The position numbers and the translations under genes were made by a program. The notes below the pieces were generated by a model. The model was not told the origin of the DNA, did not search any database, and was given only the letters and a program-made list of their open reading frames with translations. Shown piece by piece: positions 16,992-27,610 of a stretch of 64,000 bases of DNA (the stretch's first letter is position 1; each line of letters starts with the position of its first letter). The DNA lies in the NCBI RefSeq assembly GCF_017592475.1, contig NZ_JAGFNP010000003.1:372001-436000 (forward strand), read 5' to 3'. The DNA comes from Glycomyces niveus. GTDB taxonomy: Bacteria > Actinomycetota > Actinomycetes > Mycobacteriales > Micromonosporaceae.

Positions 16992-17006
16992 CGCAAGTGC
17001 GTGTGC

Positions 17007-17510
17007 CTAGTAGGTCGTGGCCGCGCCCGTGCCGAACGTGGCGAGGATCGAGCCGACCGCGATGAGGATGATGACCGCGATCGCGCAGACGACGATGCCC
17101 AGCACGAGGCCGGTGATCGCCTGGCCCTTGCCGGCCGCCAGGCCCGCGTTGATCTTCTTGAGCGAGATGCCGCCGAGGATCGCGGCGATGATGCCGCAGA
17201 CGATGGAGGCGAAGCTGCCGACGTAGGGGATGCACAGGCCCGCGACGGCGATGATGCCGAGCACCATCGAAGCGATCGCCTGCCCCTTGGGCAACTGCGG
17301 GCCGTAGCCCGGCGCGCCGTACGCCGGCGGGTAGCCCGGCGCCTGCGGCGGCAGCTGCGGCGCGGGGCCGTAGCCGGGCTGCTGGGGCGGGTAGCCGGGC
17401 TGCTGCGGCTGCGAGGGGTTCTGGGGCTGGGAACCGGGCTGGCTGCCGTACGGGTCGTACTGGAAGCCGCCCTGACCGGACTGGTCCGGAGGAGGCGGAG
17501 GATAAGTCAT
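17007..17510 (-). CDS. DUF4190-type membrane protein with Pro/Gln-rich N-terminus
   Basis: A 167-residue protein. Residues 1-90 are Pro/Gly/Tyr/Gln repeats (QPGYPPQQPGYGPAP) expected to be disordered in the cytoplasm. Two transmembrane helices follow, the first near ASMVLGIIAVAGLCIPYVG and the second near ITGLVLGIVVCAIAVIIL, separated by LGGISLKKINAG. This is the DUF4190 layout common in actinobacteria, without known function. I chose ATG 17510 because GGAGG precedes it and the Pro-rich tail starts there. Confidence 0.85.
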   Translation of the reverse strand: MTYPPPPPDQSGQGGFQYDPYGSQPGSQPQNPSQPQQPGYPPQQPGYGPAPQLPPQAPGYPPAYGAPGYGPQLPKGQAIASMVLGIIAVAGLCIPYVGSFASIVCGIIAAILGGISLKKINAGLAAGKGQAITGLVLGIVVCAIAVIILIAVGSILATFGTGAATTY

Positions 17511-17627
17511 CGCTGTAACTCTCTGCTCGGGCGGAAACGGCGCGGGGACGTTCACGATAGCCGACAGTCGCCACGCGCGGGGACACGGCCGGATCGGGAA
17601 AGCCGCAAAAGCCGCAGGTCAGGCGTT

Positions 17628-18740
17628 TTACTTGGGCGCCTTGAGGAGTCGGCCGCGCAGGACGATGGCCGCGGGCTCGCGGGCGGCCGCGATGTCGGCC
17701 CGCGGGTCGCGCTCGTAGACGACGAGGTCGCCCAGATCCGTTGGGATGCCGAGCCATTCGCGGGCGCGCCAGGAGGAGGCCGCGACGACGTCCGCGGCCG
17801 GGATGCCGGCCTTCTCGTGCAGCAACTGCATCTCCTCGGCGGCGAGGCCGTGGTCGATGCCGCCGCCCGCGTCGGTGCCGAGGTAGACGGACACGCCCGC
17901 TTCCCAGGCGGCGCGCACGACCTCGGGGAAGCCCTGCTTGAGGCGGCGCATGTGGTCGGCGTAGCGGGGGAACTTGACGTCGGCGCCGGCGGCGATGTCG
18001 TCGAACGTCTCGATGTTGATCATGGTGGGCACCAAGGCGATCCCGCGCTCGGCCATGCGGTCGAGGAGGTCGGGCGCGAGCCCGGTGCCGTGCTCGACGG
18101 AGTCGACGCCCGCTTCGACGACGCAGGCGACGGCCTCCTCCGAGAAGGTGTGCACGGCGACTTTGGCGCCCTCGGCCTGGGCGGCATGGATTGCGGCCGT
18201 GAGGATCTCGGGCTCGAACGAGGGGGCGAGGTCGCCCTTGCCTCGGTCGATCCAGTCGCCGACGAGCTTGACCCAGCCGTCGCCTAGCTTCGCCTGGCGC
18301 GCGAGGGCGGCGACGGCCTCGTGCGGCTCGCATTCGAGGCCGATGCCGCGCAGGTAGCGGCGGGAGGCGGCGATGTGGTGCCCGGCCCGGATGAGGCGCG
18401 GGAGGTCCTCCTCGCCCACGAGTTCCGGGTACGGGTAGGGCGACCCGGCGTCGCGGATGGCGAGCACCCCGGTGTCGCGATCGGTGCGCGCCAGCTCGCG
18501 GGCTTCGTCGAGGCTCTCGATCGGGACGGGGCCGCGGCGGATCCCGATGTGGCAGTGGGCGTCCACGAGCCCGGGCAGCGCGAACCCGGCGGTGGCGACG
18601 GTGCGCGCGCCGGGCACGGGCTCGAACCCGAGCCGGTCGCCGTCGACGTACACGTCGCGCACGGTGTCGTCGGGCAGCCAGACGACCCGGAAGTGCAAAG
18701 GCTCGAGCGGCGCGGGCGAAAGCGGTGCAAGTGCGTTCAT
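17628..18740 (-). CDS. Metal-dependent amidohydrolase
   Basis: A 370-residue TIM-barrel hydrolase of the imidazolonepropionase/prolidase-like group. Metal ligands are visible in order: DAHCHIG (HxH), the probable carbamylated Lys in DGWVKLVGDW, His in AVHTFS and SVEHGTG, and Asp in LGTDAGGG. A small composite beta-domain is formed by both ends. The substrate is unknown. The start is ATG 18740. It is separated from ffh by two hairpins and probably has its own promoter. Confidence 0.85.
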   Translation of the reverse strand: MNALAPLSPAPLEPLHFRVVWLPDDTVRDVYVDGDRLGFEPVPGARTVATAGFALPGLVDAHCHIGIRRGPVPIESLDEARELARTDRDTGVLAIRDAGSPYPYPELVGEEDLPRLIRAGHHIAASRRYLRGIGLECEPHEAVAALARQAKLGDGWVKLVGDWIDRGKGDLAPSFEPEILTAAIHAAQAEGAKVAVHTFSEEAVACVVEAGVDSVEHGTGLAPDLLDRMAERGIALVPTMINIETFDDIAAGADVKFPRYADHMRRLKQGFPEVVRAAWEAGVSVYLGTDAGGGIDHGLAAEEMQLLHEKAGIPAADVVAASSWRAREWLGIPTDLGDLVVYERDPRADIAAAREPAAIVLRGRLLKAPK

Positions 18741-18840
18741 CGCCTCGCAGTATCGCCCGGACGGTTCCGCAGGTGCAACGGGGGCGCGCAGACCGGCGAC
18801 GCCGTCCAATGCCCCGCATTCACCGTGTCCGAGAACACGC

Positions 18841-18928
18841 GAGGCCGGATCGCGCGTTGCGCGATCCGGCCTCAGCGGATGTTCGTCGGTCGCCTCACCG
18901 GCGCACCGGGAACGAGTGCTCCCGGTGC
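18841..18928 (-). terminator. Tandem hairpins after ffh
   Basis: Two perfect inverted repeats lie just beyond the ffh stop: a 15-bp stem with a 3-base loop (18841-18855 with 18859-18873) and a 9-bp stem (18903-18911 with 18920-18928). Neither has a clear U-run, which is common for actinobacterial terminators. Confidence 0.65.
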
Positions 18929-18941
18929 ACTAGAACGGCTT

Positions 18942-20480
<1,539 letters not shown>

Positions 20481-20642
20481 GGGCGAACCTCTCGATGGTG
20501 CAGTACGGATTTGCAGCTGGCCCCGTGGGGCGCGGCTCCAGCGGGCGCCGGGCGCGCTGGACTCCTACGAGCTTAACGGGGATGGCGGCGGGCCTGCCGC
20601 CCGGTGATGCCCGGATCGGGCGTGACCTGAACCCGGGAACGC

Positions 20643-20675
20643 GGAACGGCCGCCCCGGGGGGAGGCGGCCGTTCC
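20643..20675 (-). terminator. Terminator after amt
   Basis: Perfect 12-bp stem (20643-20654 with 20664-20675) with a 9-base C/G loop, between the amt stop and ffh. The U-rich side (CAATTGATTTATGG) lies on the plus strand, so the direction is not certain. Confidence 0.6.
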
Positions 20676-20731
20676 CAATTGATTTATGGCTCGCACGCAT
20701 CGCCAAGAGGGCGGTGACGTGAAGTCGGTTG

Positions 20732-22069
20732 TTACGCGTTGAGCTTCTCGACGGCCTCGGCGTTGGTCTCGGGCAGACCCGTGCCGGTGTTGCCGTTGAG
20801 GGGCAGGTCGTAGCCGGCCTCGCCGTGCTGGGCGGCGTCGATGCCCGCCAGCTCCTCTTCCTCGCTGATCCGCACCCCGACGGTGAACTTCAGGATGAAG
20901 GCGATGATGAGGGAGGCGATGAAGGAGAACGCGACCACGGCCAGGACCGCGGCGGCCTGCTTGCCCAGGAAGGAGGCGTCGCCGCCGTAGAGGAGGCCGT
21001 CCACGCCTTCGTCGTAGACCCCGGCGATCACGGTGACCTCGGAGACCGCGAACAGGCCCACGGAGATCGAGCCCCAGATGCCCGCGACCATGTGCAGGCC
21101 GACCACGTCGAGCGCGTCGTCGTAGCCGAGCTTGTGCTTCAGGCCGATGGCGAAGGGGCAGATGATGCCGGCGACGGCGCCGATGGCGATCGCGCCGACC
21201 GGGGCGACGTAACCGGCGGCCGGGGTGATGGCCACGAGGCCCGCGATGACGCCGGAGCAGGCGCCGAGCACGGAGGGCTTGATGCCGCGGATGCGGTCGA
21301 CGATGAGCCAGGCGAGGATCGCGGCGGCGGTGGCGACCTGCGTGTTCAGCAGAGCCAGGCCGGCGGTGCCGTTGGAGGCGAAGGCGGAGCCGGCGTTGAA
21401 GCCGAACCAGCCGAACCACAGCAGGCCGGTGCCGATGACGACGAGCGGCAGGTTGTGCGGCGCGAAGTTGCCGTCCTTCCAGCCGATGCGGCGGCCGACG
21501 ACCAGCGCGAGGGCGAGGCCCGCGGCACCGGCGTTGGCGTGGACCGCGGAACCGCCGGCGAAGTCGAGCACGCCCCAGTCCTCGATCCAGCCGCCGCCCC
21601 AGACCCAGAAGGCCACGGGAGCGTAGACCACGACCACCCAGACGGTGGCGAAGATGACCCAGGAGAAGAACTTCATGCGGTCGGCGACGGCGCCGGCGAT
21701 GAGGGCGACCGTGATGATCGCGAACATCATGCCGAAGGCCGAGAGGGCGCCGTTCGAGACGCCCGCGGTGACGCCGGCGAGGTCGGTCAGGTAGTCGAGG
21801 CCGAACGAGCTGCTGAGGTCGCCGAAGAAGGAGTTGGTGACCGCGGAGCCGGTTTCGGGGTCGGTGTTGCCGATCGCGATCGACTCGCCGACGAGGACCC
21901 AGGCGATGGAGACGACGCCGATGGCGACGAGGCACTTCATCATCATGTTGAGGACGCTCGAGGCCCGGGTGAGACCGCCGTAGAACAGGGCCAGACCGGG
22001 GGTCATGAGCAGAACAAGGGCGGCGGAGGTCAAGATCCAGGCATTGCTGCCGGTGTCGAGCTCGGGCAT
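20732..22069 (-). CDS. amt: Ammonium transporter
   Basis: A 445-residue Amt/MEP/Rh channel with about eleven transmembrane helices. Typical stretches are ALFYGGLTRASSVLNMMMK near the N-terminus, the AGGSAVHANAGAAGL signature carrying a pore His, and DDALDVVGLHMVAGIWGS with the second His. The protein takes up ammonium under nitrogen limitation. Amt channels are usually gated by GlnK, encoded next door; no glnK or glnD follows here. The leader upstream of the ATG can form a stable hairpin (22165-22195). Confidence 0.95.
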   Translation of the reverse strand: MPELDTGSNAWILTSAALVLLMTPGLALFYGGLTRASSVLNMMMKCLVAIGVVSIAWVLVGESIAIGNTDPETGSAVTNSFFGDLSSSFGLDYLTDLAGVTAGVSNGALSAFGMMFAIITVALIAGAVADRMKFFSWVIFATVWVVVVYAPVAFWVWGGGWIEDWGVLDFAGGSAVHANAGAAGLALALVVGRRIGWKDGNFAPHNLPLVVIGTGLLWFGWFGFNAGSAFASNGTAGLALLNTQVATAAAILAWLIVDRIRGIKPSVLGACSGVIAGLVAITPAAGYVAPVGAIAIGAVAGIICPFAIGLKHKLGYDDALDVVGLHMVAGIWGSISVGLFAVSEVTVIAGVYDEGVDGLLYGGDASFLGKQAAAVLAVVAFSFIASLIIAFILKFTVGVRISEEEELAGIDAAQHGEAGYDLPLNGNTGTGLPETNAEAVEKLNA

Positions 22070-22164
22070 GGCCGCCTCCTCTCTCCAGAGATAGGTAGTA
22101 CGTACTGCGGGCTTCAGGGCTTTCCGGCGTGAGGGGAGCGACGGTGCTCGGCGTAGGCGTGTGT

Positions 22165-22229
22165 CACGCGCCGACCGACGAGCGGCCGGCGCGTGATGCT
22201 CCTACCTACCGGAGTGAAGCCAGCTTCAC
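22165..22229 (-). promoter_or_regulatory. Leader hairpin and inverted repeat upstream of amt
   Basis: In amt direction, 22195-22183 pairs with 22177-22165 as a 13-bp stem (one G-U) and 5-base loop, ending 95 bases before the start codon. Just upstream is a separate perfect inverted repeat, GTGAAGC-N2-GCTTCAC (22214-22229), of operator type. I could not find a convincing GlnR box. Confidence 0.4.
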
Positions 22230-22433
22230 CAAGACGTGTTACGCGACCCGGGCCTGCGTGTTAAGAAGTTGTCGCCAAAGATTTCGAGTGTGTGAACTCG
22301 GCCTCACAAGCTTGCCGGAGGCCGCTACCGGAGGAACTGAAGCGGCGGTTGTGCCGTTTGGGGCGTTTGCGGGGGCCTTTGAAACCGTGACCTCGACATG
22401 ACCACTCCGTTACAGAACTGTGTTGTACTGTTC
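22230..22433. other. Remainder of the amt-lacI intergenic region
   Basis: Together with the flanking elements this forms the 494-base gap between divergent amt and lacI-family genes. It is less GC-rich than the coding DNA. I see no coding frame with a plausible start and no further clear signals. Confidence 0.5.
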
Positions 22434-22469
22434 TTGACGCATAACTCGAGTGATCGTTAACATCACTCG
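22434..22469 (+). promoter_or_regulatory. Promoter and overlapping operator of the LacI-family gene
   Basis: TTGACG (22434-22439), an 18-base spacer and TAACAT (22458-22463) form a near-consensus sigma-70-type promoter. The perfect inverted repeat CGAGTGAT-CGTTAAC-ATCACTCG (22447-22469) covers the end of the spacer and the -10 element. This placement is that of an autorepressor site for the gene 94 bases downstream. Confidence 0.7.
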
Positions 22470-22563
22470 GCGTATCGTCGTATGGGACAACGGCCACACT
22501 GGTACCGGGACGGCCCGGACCCCTGGGACGGCCTGCGACGGACAAGAAAGAGAACCTGCAGCG

Positions 22564-23610
22564 ATGGCGCAACCGAAGAAGGCAGCCAGTATCTGGGACG
22601 TGGCGCGGCTGGCCGGGGTCTCCCACCAGACCGTCTCCCGCGTCGTGAACGGCTCGCCGCGGGTCGCGGCGGCCACCCGGGACAAGGTCCTGGACGCCAT
22701 CGCCGAACTGGGCTACCGGCCCAACCGGCTGGCCCGCAGCCTCGCGGGCGGCGCGGTCGAGTCCGTCACCGTCCTCGCAGCGGACACCTCCCTCTACGGA
22801 CCGGAGGCCGCCCTGCGCGGCATCGAGAAGGCGGCCAGGTCGCTCGACTGGAGCGTCCAGATCTCCGTGCTCGACCCCGCCGACACCCACTCGGACGCCG
22901 ACATCATCGCGCGCCTGCCGCGCGCCGGCGAACCGACGATCATCATGGCCCACGACGAGCCGGGCATGAGGGCCAAGCAGGTCCTGCTCGACACGCAGCC
23001 GCAGGCGATGGTCGCGATCGGCCCGTACACGGCCGAAGAGCTGGCCGCCTCGCCGTGGCTGGTGGGCATGGACGACGGCAAGGCGGCCGCCGAGGCCACC
23101 AAGTACCTTCTCGACCTGGGGCATGAGACGGTGCACCACCTGGCGATCCCGACCTCGACGGGGACGTTCGGCGGCGGCAAGGCGCACCGCGCCGAGGGCT
23201 GGTCCCGGACCCTGCGCGAGGCCGGACGCGAGGTGCCGGACCCGGTGCCCTCCGGGTGGACGTTCGCCGAGGCGTTCAAGGCGGTCCAGCCGCTCGTCGC
23301 CGACCCTTCGGTGACCGCGATCCTCTGCGGCAACGACCACCTCGCGCTCGCGACGCTGCGCGCCGCGCACCTCGCCGGGCGCAGCGTCCCCGGCGACCTC
23401 TCGATCGTCGGCTTCGACAACACGCCGTTCACCGCCTACACGACGCCCGCTCTGACCACCGTGAACCAGGACTTCGAGAGCGTGGGCCGCGGCGCGTTCG
23501 AGCTGCTGCGCCACCGCATCGACGGCTCGAACCCGCGGCCGAAGCCGAGCTGGCCCGAACCGGAGCTCATCGTCCGCGAGACCTCGGGCCCGCCCCGCCC
23601 CCGATCCTGA
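22564..23610 (+). CDS. LacI-family transcriptional regulator
   Basis: A 348-residue repressor-type protein. The N-terminal helix-turn-helix is at about residues 9-30 (SIWDVARLAGVSHQTVSRVV), with the hinge helix NRLARSLAGG. A periplasmic-binding-like sugar-sensor domain follows, with ILCGNDHLALATL and IVGFDNTPFTAYT at family positions. A strong promoter with an overlapping operator lies 94-130 bases upstream. The glycosidase gene starts 16 bases after its stop, so I infer that it controls itself and the glycosidase in response to a sugar. Confidence 0.9.
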   Translation: MAQPKKAASIWDVARLAGVSHQTVSRVVNGSPRVAAATRDKVLDAIAELGYRPNRLARSLAGGAVESVTVLAADTSLYGPEAALRGIEKAARSLDWSVQISVLDPADTHSDADIIARLPRAGEPTIIMAHDEPGMRAKQVLLDTQPQAMVAIGPYTAEELAASPWLVGMDDGKAAAEATKYLLDLGHETVHHLAIPTSTGTFGGGKAHRAEGWSRTLREAGREVPDPVPSGWTFAEAFKAVQPLVADPSVTAILCGNDHLALATLRAAHLAGRSVPGDLSIVGFDNTPFTAYTTPALTTVNQDFESVGRGAFELLRHRIDGSNPRPKPSWPEPELIVRETSGPPRPRS

Positions 23611-23626
23611 CGCGAAAGGCCCGGCC

Positions 23627-25984
23627 ATGGCCCTCACCCCCCTCCCCCAGGGGGCGGCCCGCCTCACCGCGGACTTCGCCGCCCCGACCGGTCCGGTGCT
23701 GCACGGCGCGGCCGGGTCGCTGTACGGCCTCTCGGAGGACGGCGTGCCCGGCGACGAGCTGCTGGACGCGCTCGACATCACCACGCTCGGGGTGAAGCCG
23801 GACGGCGGCGCGCAGCATCCCGGCGGCGACGCCTCGAGCGTGGTGAACGCCTTGCGCCGCAACGGGGACGGCCTCGCGTTCGTGTACCTGCAGGACCTGT
23901 TCGCGAAATGGCCGTACGAGGACGCGGGGATAGACGTCTACCACGAGCGGCTGTGCGCGGTCGTCCCGCCGATGCTCACGCCCGAGAACGCCGGGCGGCT
24001 GGTGTGGGTGCCGTTCAACGAGCCCGACTGGATCTGGTACTCGCTCAAGGAGAACGCGCCCGCCAAGTACGACCGGTTCCTCGCCGACTGGATCACCACC
24101 GTGCAGCTGCTGCGCGGGCTCGCGCCGGGCGTGCCGATCGCCGGCCCGAACGAGGCCTACTACCACCCCGAGTTCCTGCCGCACTTCCTCAGGCGCGCCA
24201 GGGACACCGGGACGCTCCCGGAGTGGATGACCTGGCACGAGCTCTCGCCGCGCTCTCTCGCCGAGTTCCGCGGCCACTACGCCGCCTACCGCGGCCTGGA
24301 GCGCTCGCTCGGGATCGCGCCGCGGCGCGTCAACATCGACGAGTACGGCAACAACCGCGACCTCTCGGTGCCCGGCCAGCTCGTGCAGTGGGCGGCGATG
24401 TTCGAGGAGGCGAAGGTCCACGCCGACATGGCGTACTGGACCGCCGCCGGCGGCTACTCGGGCGCGGCCCCGCAGCCGAACCTGCCCAACGGCGCGTGGT
24501 GGTTCCTCAAGGCGTACTCGGGGATGACCGGCCAGACCGTGCGCGTCGTCCCGCCCCATCCGAACACTGTGGACACACTGCAGGGGCTCGCGAGCCTCGA
24601 CGCCGAGCGGGGCACCGCGCAGATCCTCGTCGGCGGCACCGTCGAGGACTTCACCGTCGCCGCCACCGGGCTCGACCCCGAGCTGTGGGGCGACCGCGTC
24701 ACCGCCACCGTGCACCGCATCGACTGGACCGGCTACGAAGGCGCCTCCGGCCCGCCGCAACCCATCGCGCAGGTCGTCGCCGACCCCGCCGACCTCGAGA
24801 TCCCCGTCTACGGCCCCGACCGCATGGCCGCCTACTGGATCACCCTCACCCCCGGCGAGGCCGCCGTGATCGGCCCCCCGCCGTGGAAGGGCCAGTGGGA
24901 CGCCGAAGCCGCCGACATCACCTCCGGCGAGATCACCCGGCACGGCCACGCCGACGACGGCAACGCCTTCGCCGCCTCCGGCGAGCACGACGTGTGCGGC
25001 CTCAACAAGACCGACTCCGCCGTGGTCTTCCAGGTCGTCGTCCCCAAAGCCGGCGAATACGACCTCGCCGTCTTCTACTCCCACATGTACGGGCGCGGCG
25101 CCGAGGCCACCGAACCCCAACCGGCGCAGCAGGTCCTCACCGTCAACGGCGCCGAACGCCTCCTCGACTACCCCAGCACCATGAACTGGGGCCACCGCTC
25201 CATCGCCCGCGTCCCCCTCACCCTGCGGGCCGGCTCCAACACCGTCGAACTGTCCAAATCGGGCGCCATCGGCACCGCCAACGGCGAAGTCGCCCTCGAC
25301 AAGCTCGAACTCACCGAACGCCGCGGCGGCCGCGTCTGCTACGACGCCGCCTTCGCCCGCCTCCACGGCGACGGCCTCGTCTTCGACCTCTACGCGGCCG
25401 AAGCCGGCTACCACCGCATCGAAGGCGCCGACACCGCGATCCTCGCCGGACCCCAGAACCAGGACGTCCTCGTCGACCTCGCCCGGCCCGTGTTCCTCCA
25501 CGCCGGCATCAACCGCCTCCGCACCGAGGCGATCGACGGCTCCCTCCTCGTCGCCCCCGCGACCGGCCCCGAGCCGATCGAGGTCGACGCCGCCGAAGTC
25601 GCCCGCGCCGGCGGCTCCTGCCTCGTCGTCAACGACTTCGCCCACCGCGGCCACGTCATCGGCTGGAACGGCCGCGGCGCCACCGCTGCCATCGAGGTCG
25701 ACACCGCCGAAGGCCCCCACGCGCTCCTCATCAGCTACGCCAACGACGAGCGCACCGACGGCCACGAGTACAACGTCGACATCGTCACCCGCCACTGCGC
25801 CGTCGCCGTCAACGGCAAAGAGGCCGGCCGCTACCCCATGCGCGGCACCTGGACCTGGAACGACTTCTGGACCTACCCGGTCATCGTCGACCTGCGCGAA
25901 GGCCGCAACACCATCGTCTTCGCCAACCCCGACGGCCCCACCGCCGAATTCGAGCGGTTCCGCATCGCCCCGATCAACCCCTAA
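23627..25984 (+). CDS. Clan GH-A glycoside hydrolase (GH39-like) with beta-sandwich modules
   Basis: A 785-residue protein without a signal peptide, so probably cytoplasmic. The first 300 residues look like a GH-A TIM barrel: VPFNEPDW carries the acid/base Glu (residue 132) and NIDEYG the nucleophile (residue 239), 107 residues apart, as in GH39/GH5-like enzymes. A small beta domain follows, then two modules resembling carbohydrate-binding folds (about 440-560 and 620-780). The direct link to a LacI regulator supports sugar catabolism. No transporter is adjacent, so the substrate cannot be stated. Exact GH family not certain. Confidence 0.72.
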   Translation: MALTPLPQGAARLTADFAAPTGPVLHGAAGSLYGLSEDGVPGDELLDALDITTLGVKPDGGAQHPGGDASSVVNALRRNGDGLAFVYLQDLFAKWPYEDAGIDVYHERLCAVVPPMLTPENAGRLVWVPFNEPDWIWYSLKENAPAKYDRFLADWITTVQLLRGLAPGVPIAGPNEAYYHPEFLPHFLRRARDTGTLPEWMTWHELSPRSLAEFRGHYAAYRGLERSLGIAPRRVNIDEYGNNRDLSVPGQLVQWAAMFEEAKVHADMAYWTAAGGYSGAAPQPNLPNGAWWFLKAYSGMTGQTVRVVPPHPNTVDTLQGLASLDAERGTAQILVGGTVEDFTVAATGLDPELWGDRVTATVHRIDWTGYEGASGPPQPIAQVVADPADLEIPVYGPDRMAAYWITLTPGEAAVIGPPPWKGQWDAEAADITSGEITRHGHADDGNAFAASGEHDVCGLNKTDSAVVFQVVVPKAGEYDLAVFYSHMYGRGAEATEPQPAQQVLTVNGAERLLDYPSTMNWGHRSIARVPLTLRAGSNTVELSKSGAIGTANGEVALDKLELTERRGGRVCYDAAFARLHGDGLVFDLYAAEAGYHRIEGADTAILAGPQNQDVLVDLARPVFLHAGINRLRTEAIDGSLLVAPATGPEPIEVDAAEVARAGGSCLVVNDFAHRGHVIGWNGRGATAAIEVDTAEGPHALLISYANDERTDGHEYNVDIVTRHCAVAVNGKEAGRYPMRGTWTWNDFWTYPVIVDLREGRNTIVFANPDGPTAEFERFRIAPINP

Positions 25985-25994
25985 GGGACGCAAA

Positions 25995-26019
25995 AGGACC
26001 CGCGCTGGGCGCGGGTCCT
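25995..26019. terminator. Bidirectional terminator between glycosidase and aldo/keto reductase
   Basis: Perfect 11-bp stem AGGACCCGCGC / GCGCGGGTCCT with a 3-base loop, between two convergent stop codons 46 bases apart. Confidence 0.8.
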
Positions 26020-26030
26020 CCATACAGCGG

Positions 26031-26876
26031 TTACGCCGAAGCGAGCGCGTTCAAGGCCTCGAACTGGGCGTCCGTGAGCTCGAGCTCGCGCGCCCCCACG
26101 TTCTCCTCCAGGTGCGCGATCGAGCTCGTGCCCGGGATCGGCACGATGTTGTCCGAGCGGCGCAGCAGCCACGCCAGCGCGGTCTGCGCCGGGGTCGCGC
26201 CGATCTCGGCGGCGATCTTGCCGACCGGCCCGTCGGGGCCGGCGTGCTCGCCCGCGGCGATCGGGAACCACGGGATGAACGCGATGCCCTGCTCGGCGGT
26301 GTAGTCGAGCACGGCCTCGCTCTGGCGGTTGATGAGGTTGTAGAGGTTCTGGACGCTCGCGATCGGGGCGACCGCCTGGGCCTCCTTGAGCTGGTCCACG
26401 GTGACCTCGGAGAGGCCGATGTGGCGGATCTTGCCCTGGCGCTGCAGCTCGGCGACCGTCTCGATCTGCTCGGCGATCGGCAGGCCCAGGTCGAGGCGGT
26501 GGATCTGGTAGAGGTCGATGGTCTCGACGCCGAGGCGGCGCAGGCTGAGTTCGACCTGCTGGCGGATGTAGGCGGGGTTGCCGACCGCGACCCACTCCTC
26601 GGGCGAGGGGCGGGTGTTGCCGCCCTTGGTGGCGATGACGACGCCGTCCGCGTACGGGCGCAGGGCTTCGGCGATCAGCTTCTCGTTGTCGCCCAAGGCG
26701 TAGGCGTCGGCGGTGTCGATGAAGTTCACGCCGAGTTCGACGGCGCGGCGCAGGACCGCGACGGCGGCCGCGCGGTCCTTCGGCGGGGTGAAGATGCCGG
26801 GGTCGCCGGTCAGGCGCATGGCGCCGTAGCCGAGCCGGTTCACCTGGAGGTCGCCGCCGATCACGATGTCGCTCAT
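26031..26876 (-). CDS. Aldo/keto reductase
   Basis: A 281-residue NADPH-dependent TIM-barrel reductase. The catalytic tetrad is recognisable: Asp and Tyr in FIDTADAYALGDNEKL, Lys in VIATKGG and His in DLYQIHRLD. The cofactor-binding end has PIPGTSSIAHLEEN. It reduces aldehydes or ketones; the natural substrate is unknown. It is convergent with the glycosidase gene and shares its terminator. Confidence 0.9.
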   Translation of the reverse strand: MSDIVIGGDLQVNRLGYGAMRLTGDPGIFTPPKDRAAAVAVLRRAVELGVNFIDTADAYALGDNEKLIAEALRPYADGVVIATKGGNTRPSPEEWVAVGNPAYIRQQVELSLRRLGVETIDLYQIHRLDLGLPIAEQIETVAELQRQGKIRHIGLSEVTVDQLKEAQAVAPIASVQNLYNLINRQSEAVLDYTAEQGIAFIPWFPIAAGEHAGPDGPVGKIAAEIGATPAQTALAWLLRRSDNIVPIPGTSSIAHLEENVGARELELTDAQFEALNALASA

Positions 26877-27053
26877 GGGGAGTGCCTTTCAAGCCGTGCT
26901 TCAGGGTTGGCGGCCGGGAGTCGAGTCCGGCCCACGTTTCGGTGCAACCACTTGACCGGCCGCATTGTTCCGTGCGAGTGATGTCGCGTGCGCCACGTCG
27001 ACACAGGGTTTCTCGGCGGCGGACCGGGTCGGGGCGGATGCGAGACTCTTCGC

Positions 27054-27449
27054 ATGATCAAAGGTTTCAAGGATTTTCTGATGCGCGGCAACGTGGTGGA
27101 GCTCGCCGTCGCGGTGGTCATGGGTGCGGCGATGACGGCGCTGGTGGCCTCCTTCGGTGACGCGTTCCTCAACCCGCTCATCACGCTGGTCACGGGCGGG
27201 GCCGAGGTCGGCGGCGAGTTCACGGTGAACGGCGTGGTGTTCCCGTACGGGCTGTTCCTGAACGGCCTGCTGGTGTTCTTCCTGACGGCGCTGGCGGTGT
27301 ACTTCGTGGTCGTGCTGCCGATGAACAAGCTGCGCGAGCGGTTCGCGCCGGTGGCCGAGGAGGTCGACGAGGTGCACGCCGAGGCGGAGATCGAAGTGCT
27401 GCGGGAGATCCGGGATCTGCTGCGGCAGCAGAACGGCAACCGGGCCTAG
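27054..27449 (+). CDS. mscL: Large-conductance mechanosensitive channel
   Basis: A 131-residue pentameric channel that opens under membrane tension to release solutes on osmotic downshock. The N-terminal helix and TM1 read MIKGFKDFLMRGNVVELAVA, TM2 is around LFLNGLLVFFLTALAVYFVV, and the C-terminal bundle helix ends with VLREIRDLLRQQ. Length fits the family (about 130-150). I chose ATG 27054 because it gives the standard N-terminus; the ribosome site is weak. Confidence 0.94.
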   Translation: MIKGFKDFLMRGNVVELAVAVVMGAAMTALVASFGDAFLNPLITLVTGGAEVGGEFTVNGVVFPYGLFLNGLLVFFLTALAVYFVVVLPMNKLRERFAPVAEEVDEVHAEAEIEVLREIRDLLRQQNGNRA

Positions 27450-27460
27450 GCGTTCCGGGT

Positions 27461-27491
27461 CGGCCCGCCGGTGCGCTGCGCCGGCGGGCCG
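27461..27491 (+). terminator. Terminator after mscL
   Basis: Perfect 11-bp stem CGGCCCGCCGG / CCGGCGGGCCG (27461-27471 with 27481-27491) 12 bases after the mscL stop. Confidence 0.7.
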
Positions 27492-27610
27492 CGGCGTTTC
27501 CGGGGCCGGGAGGTCGGGTAACCGGCTGGTCCGGCCGCACTAGGGGTCTTGCCCGCGTCGTACCCCCGTGGGACGGTGAGTGCAGCCGATCCGACTGTGG
27601 AGGAAGCCGA

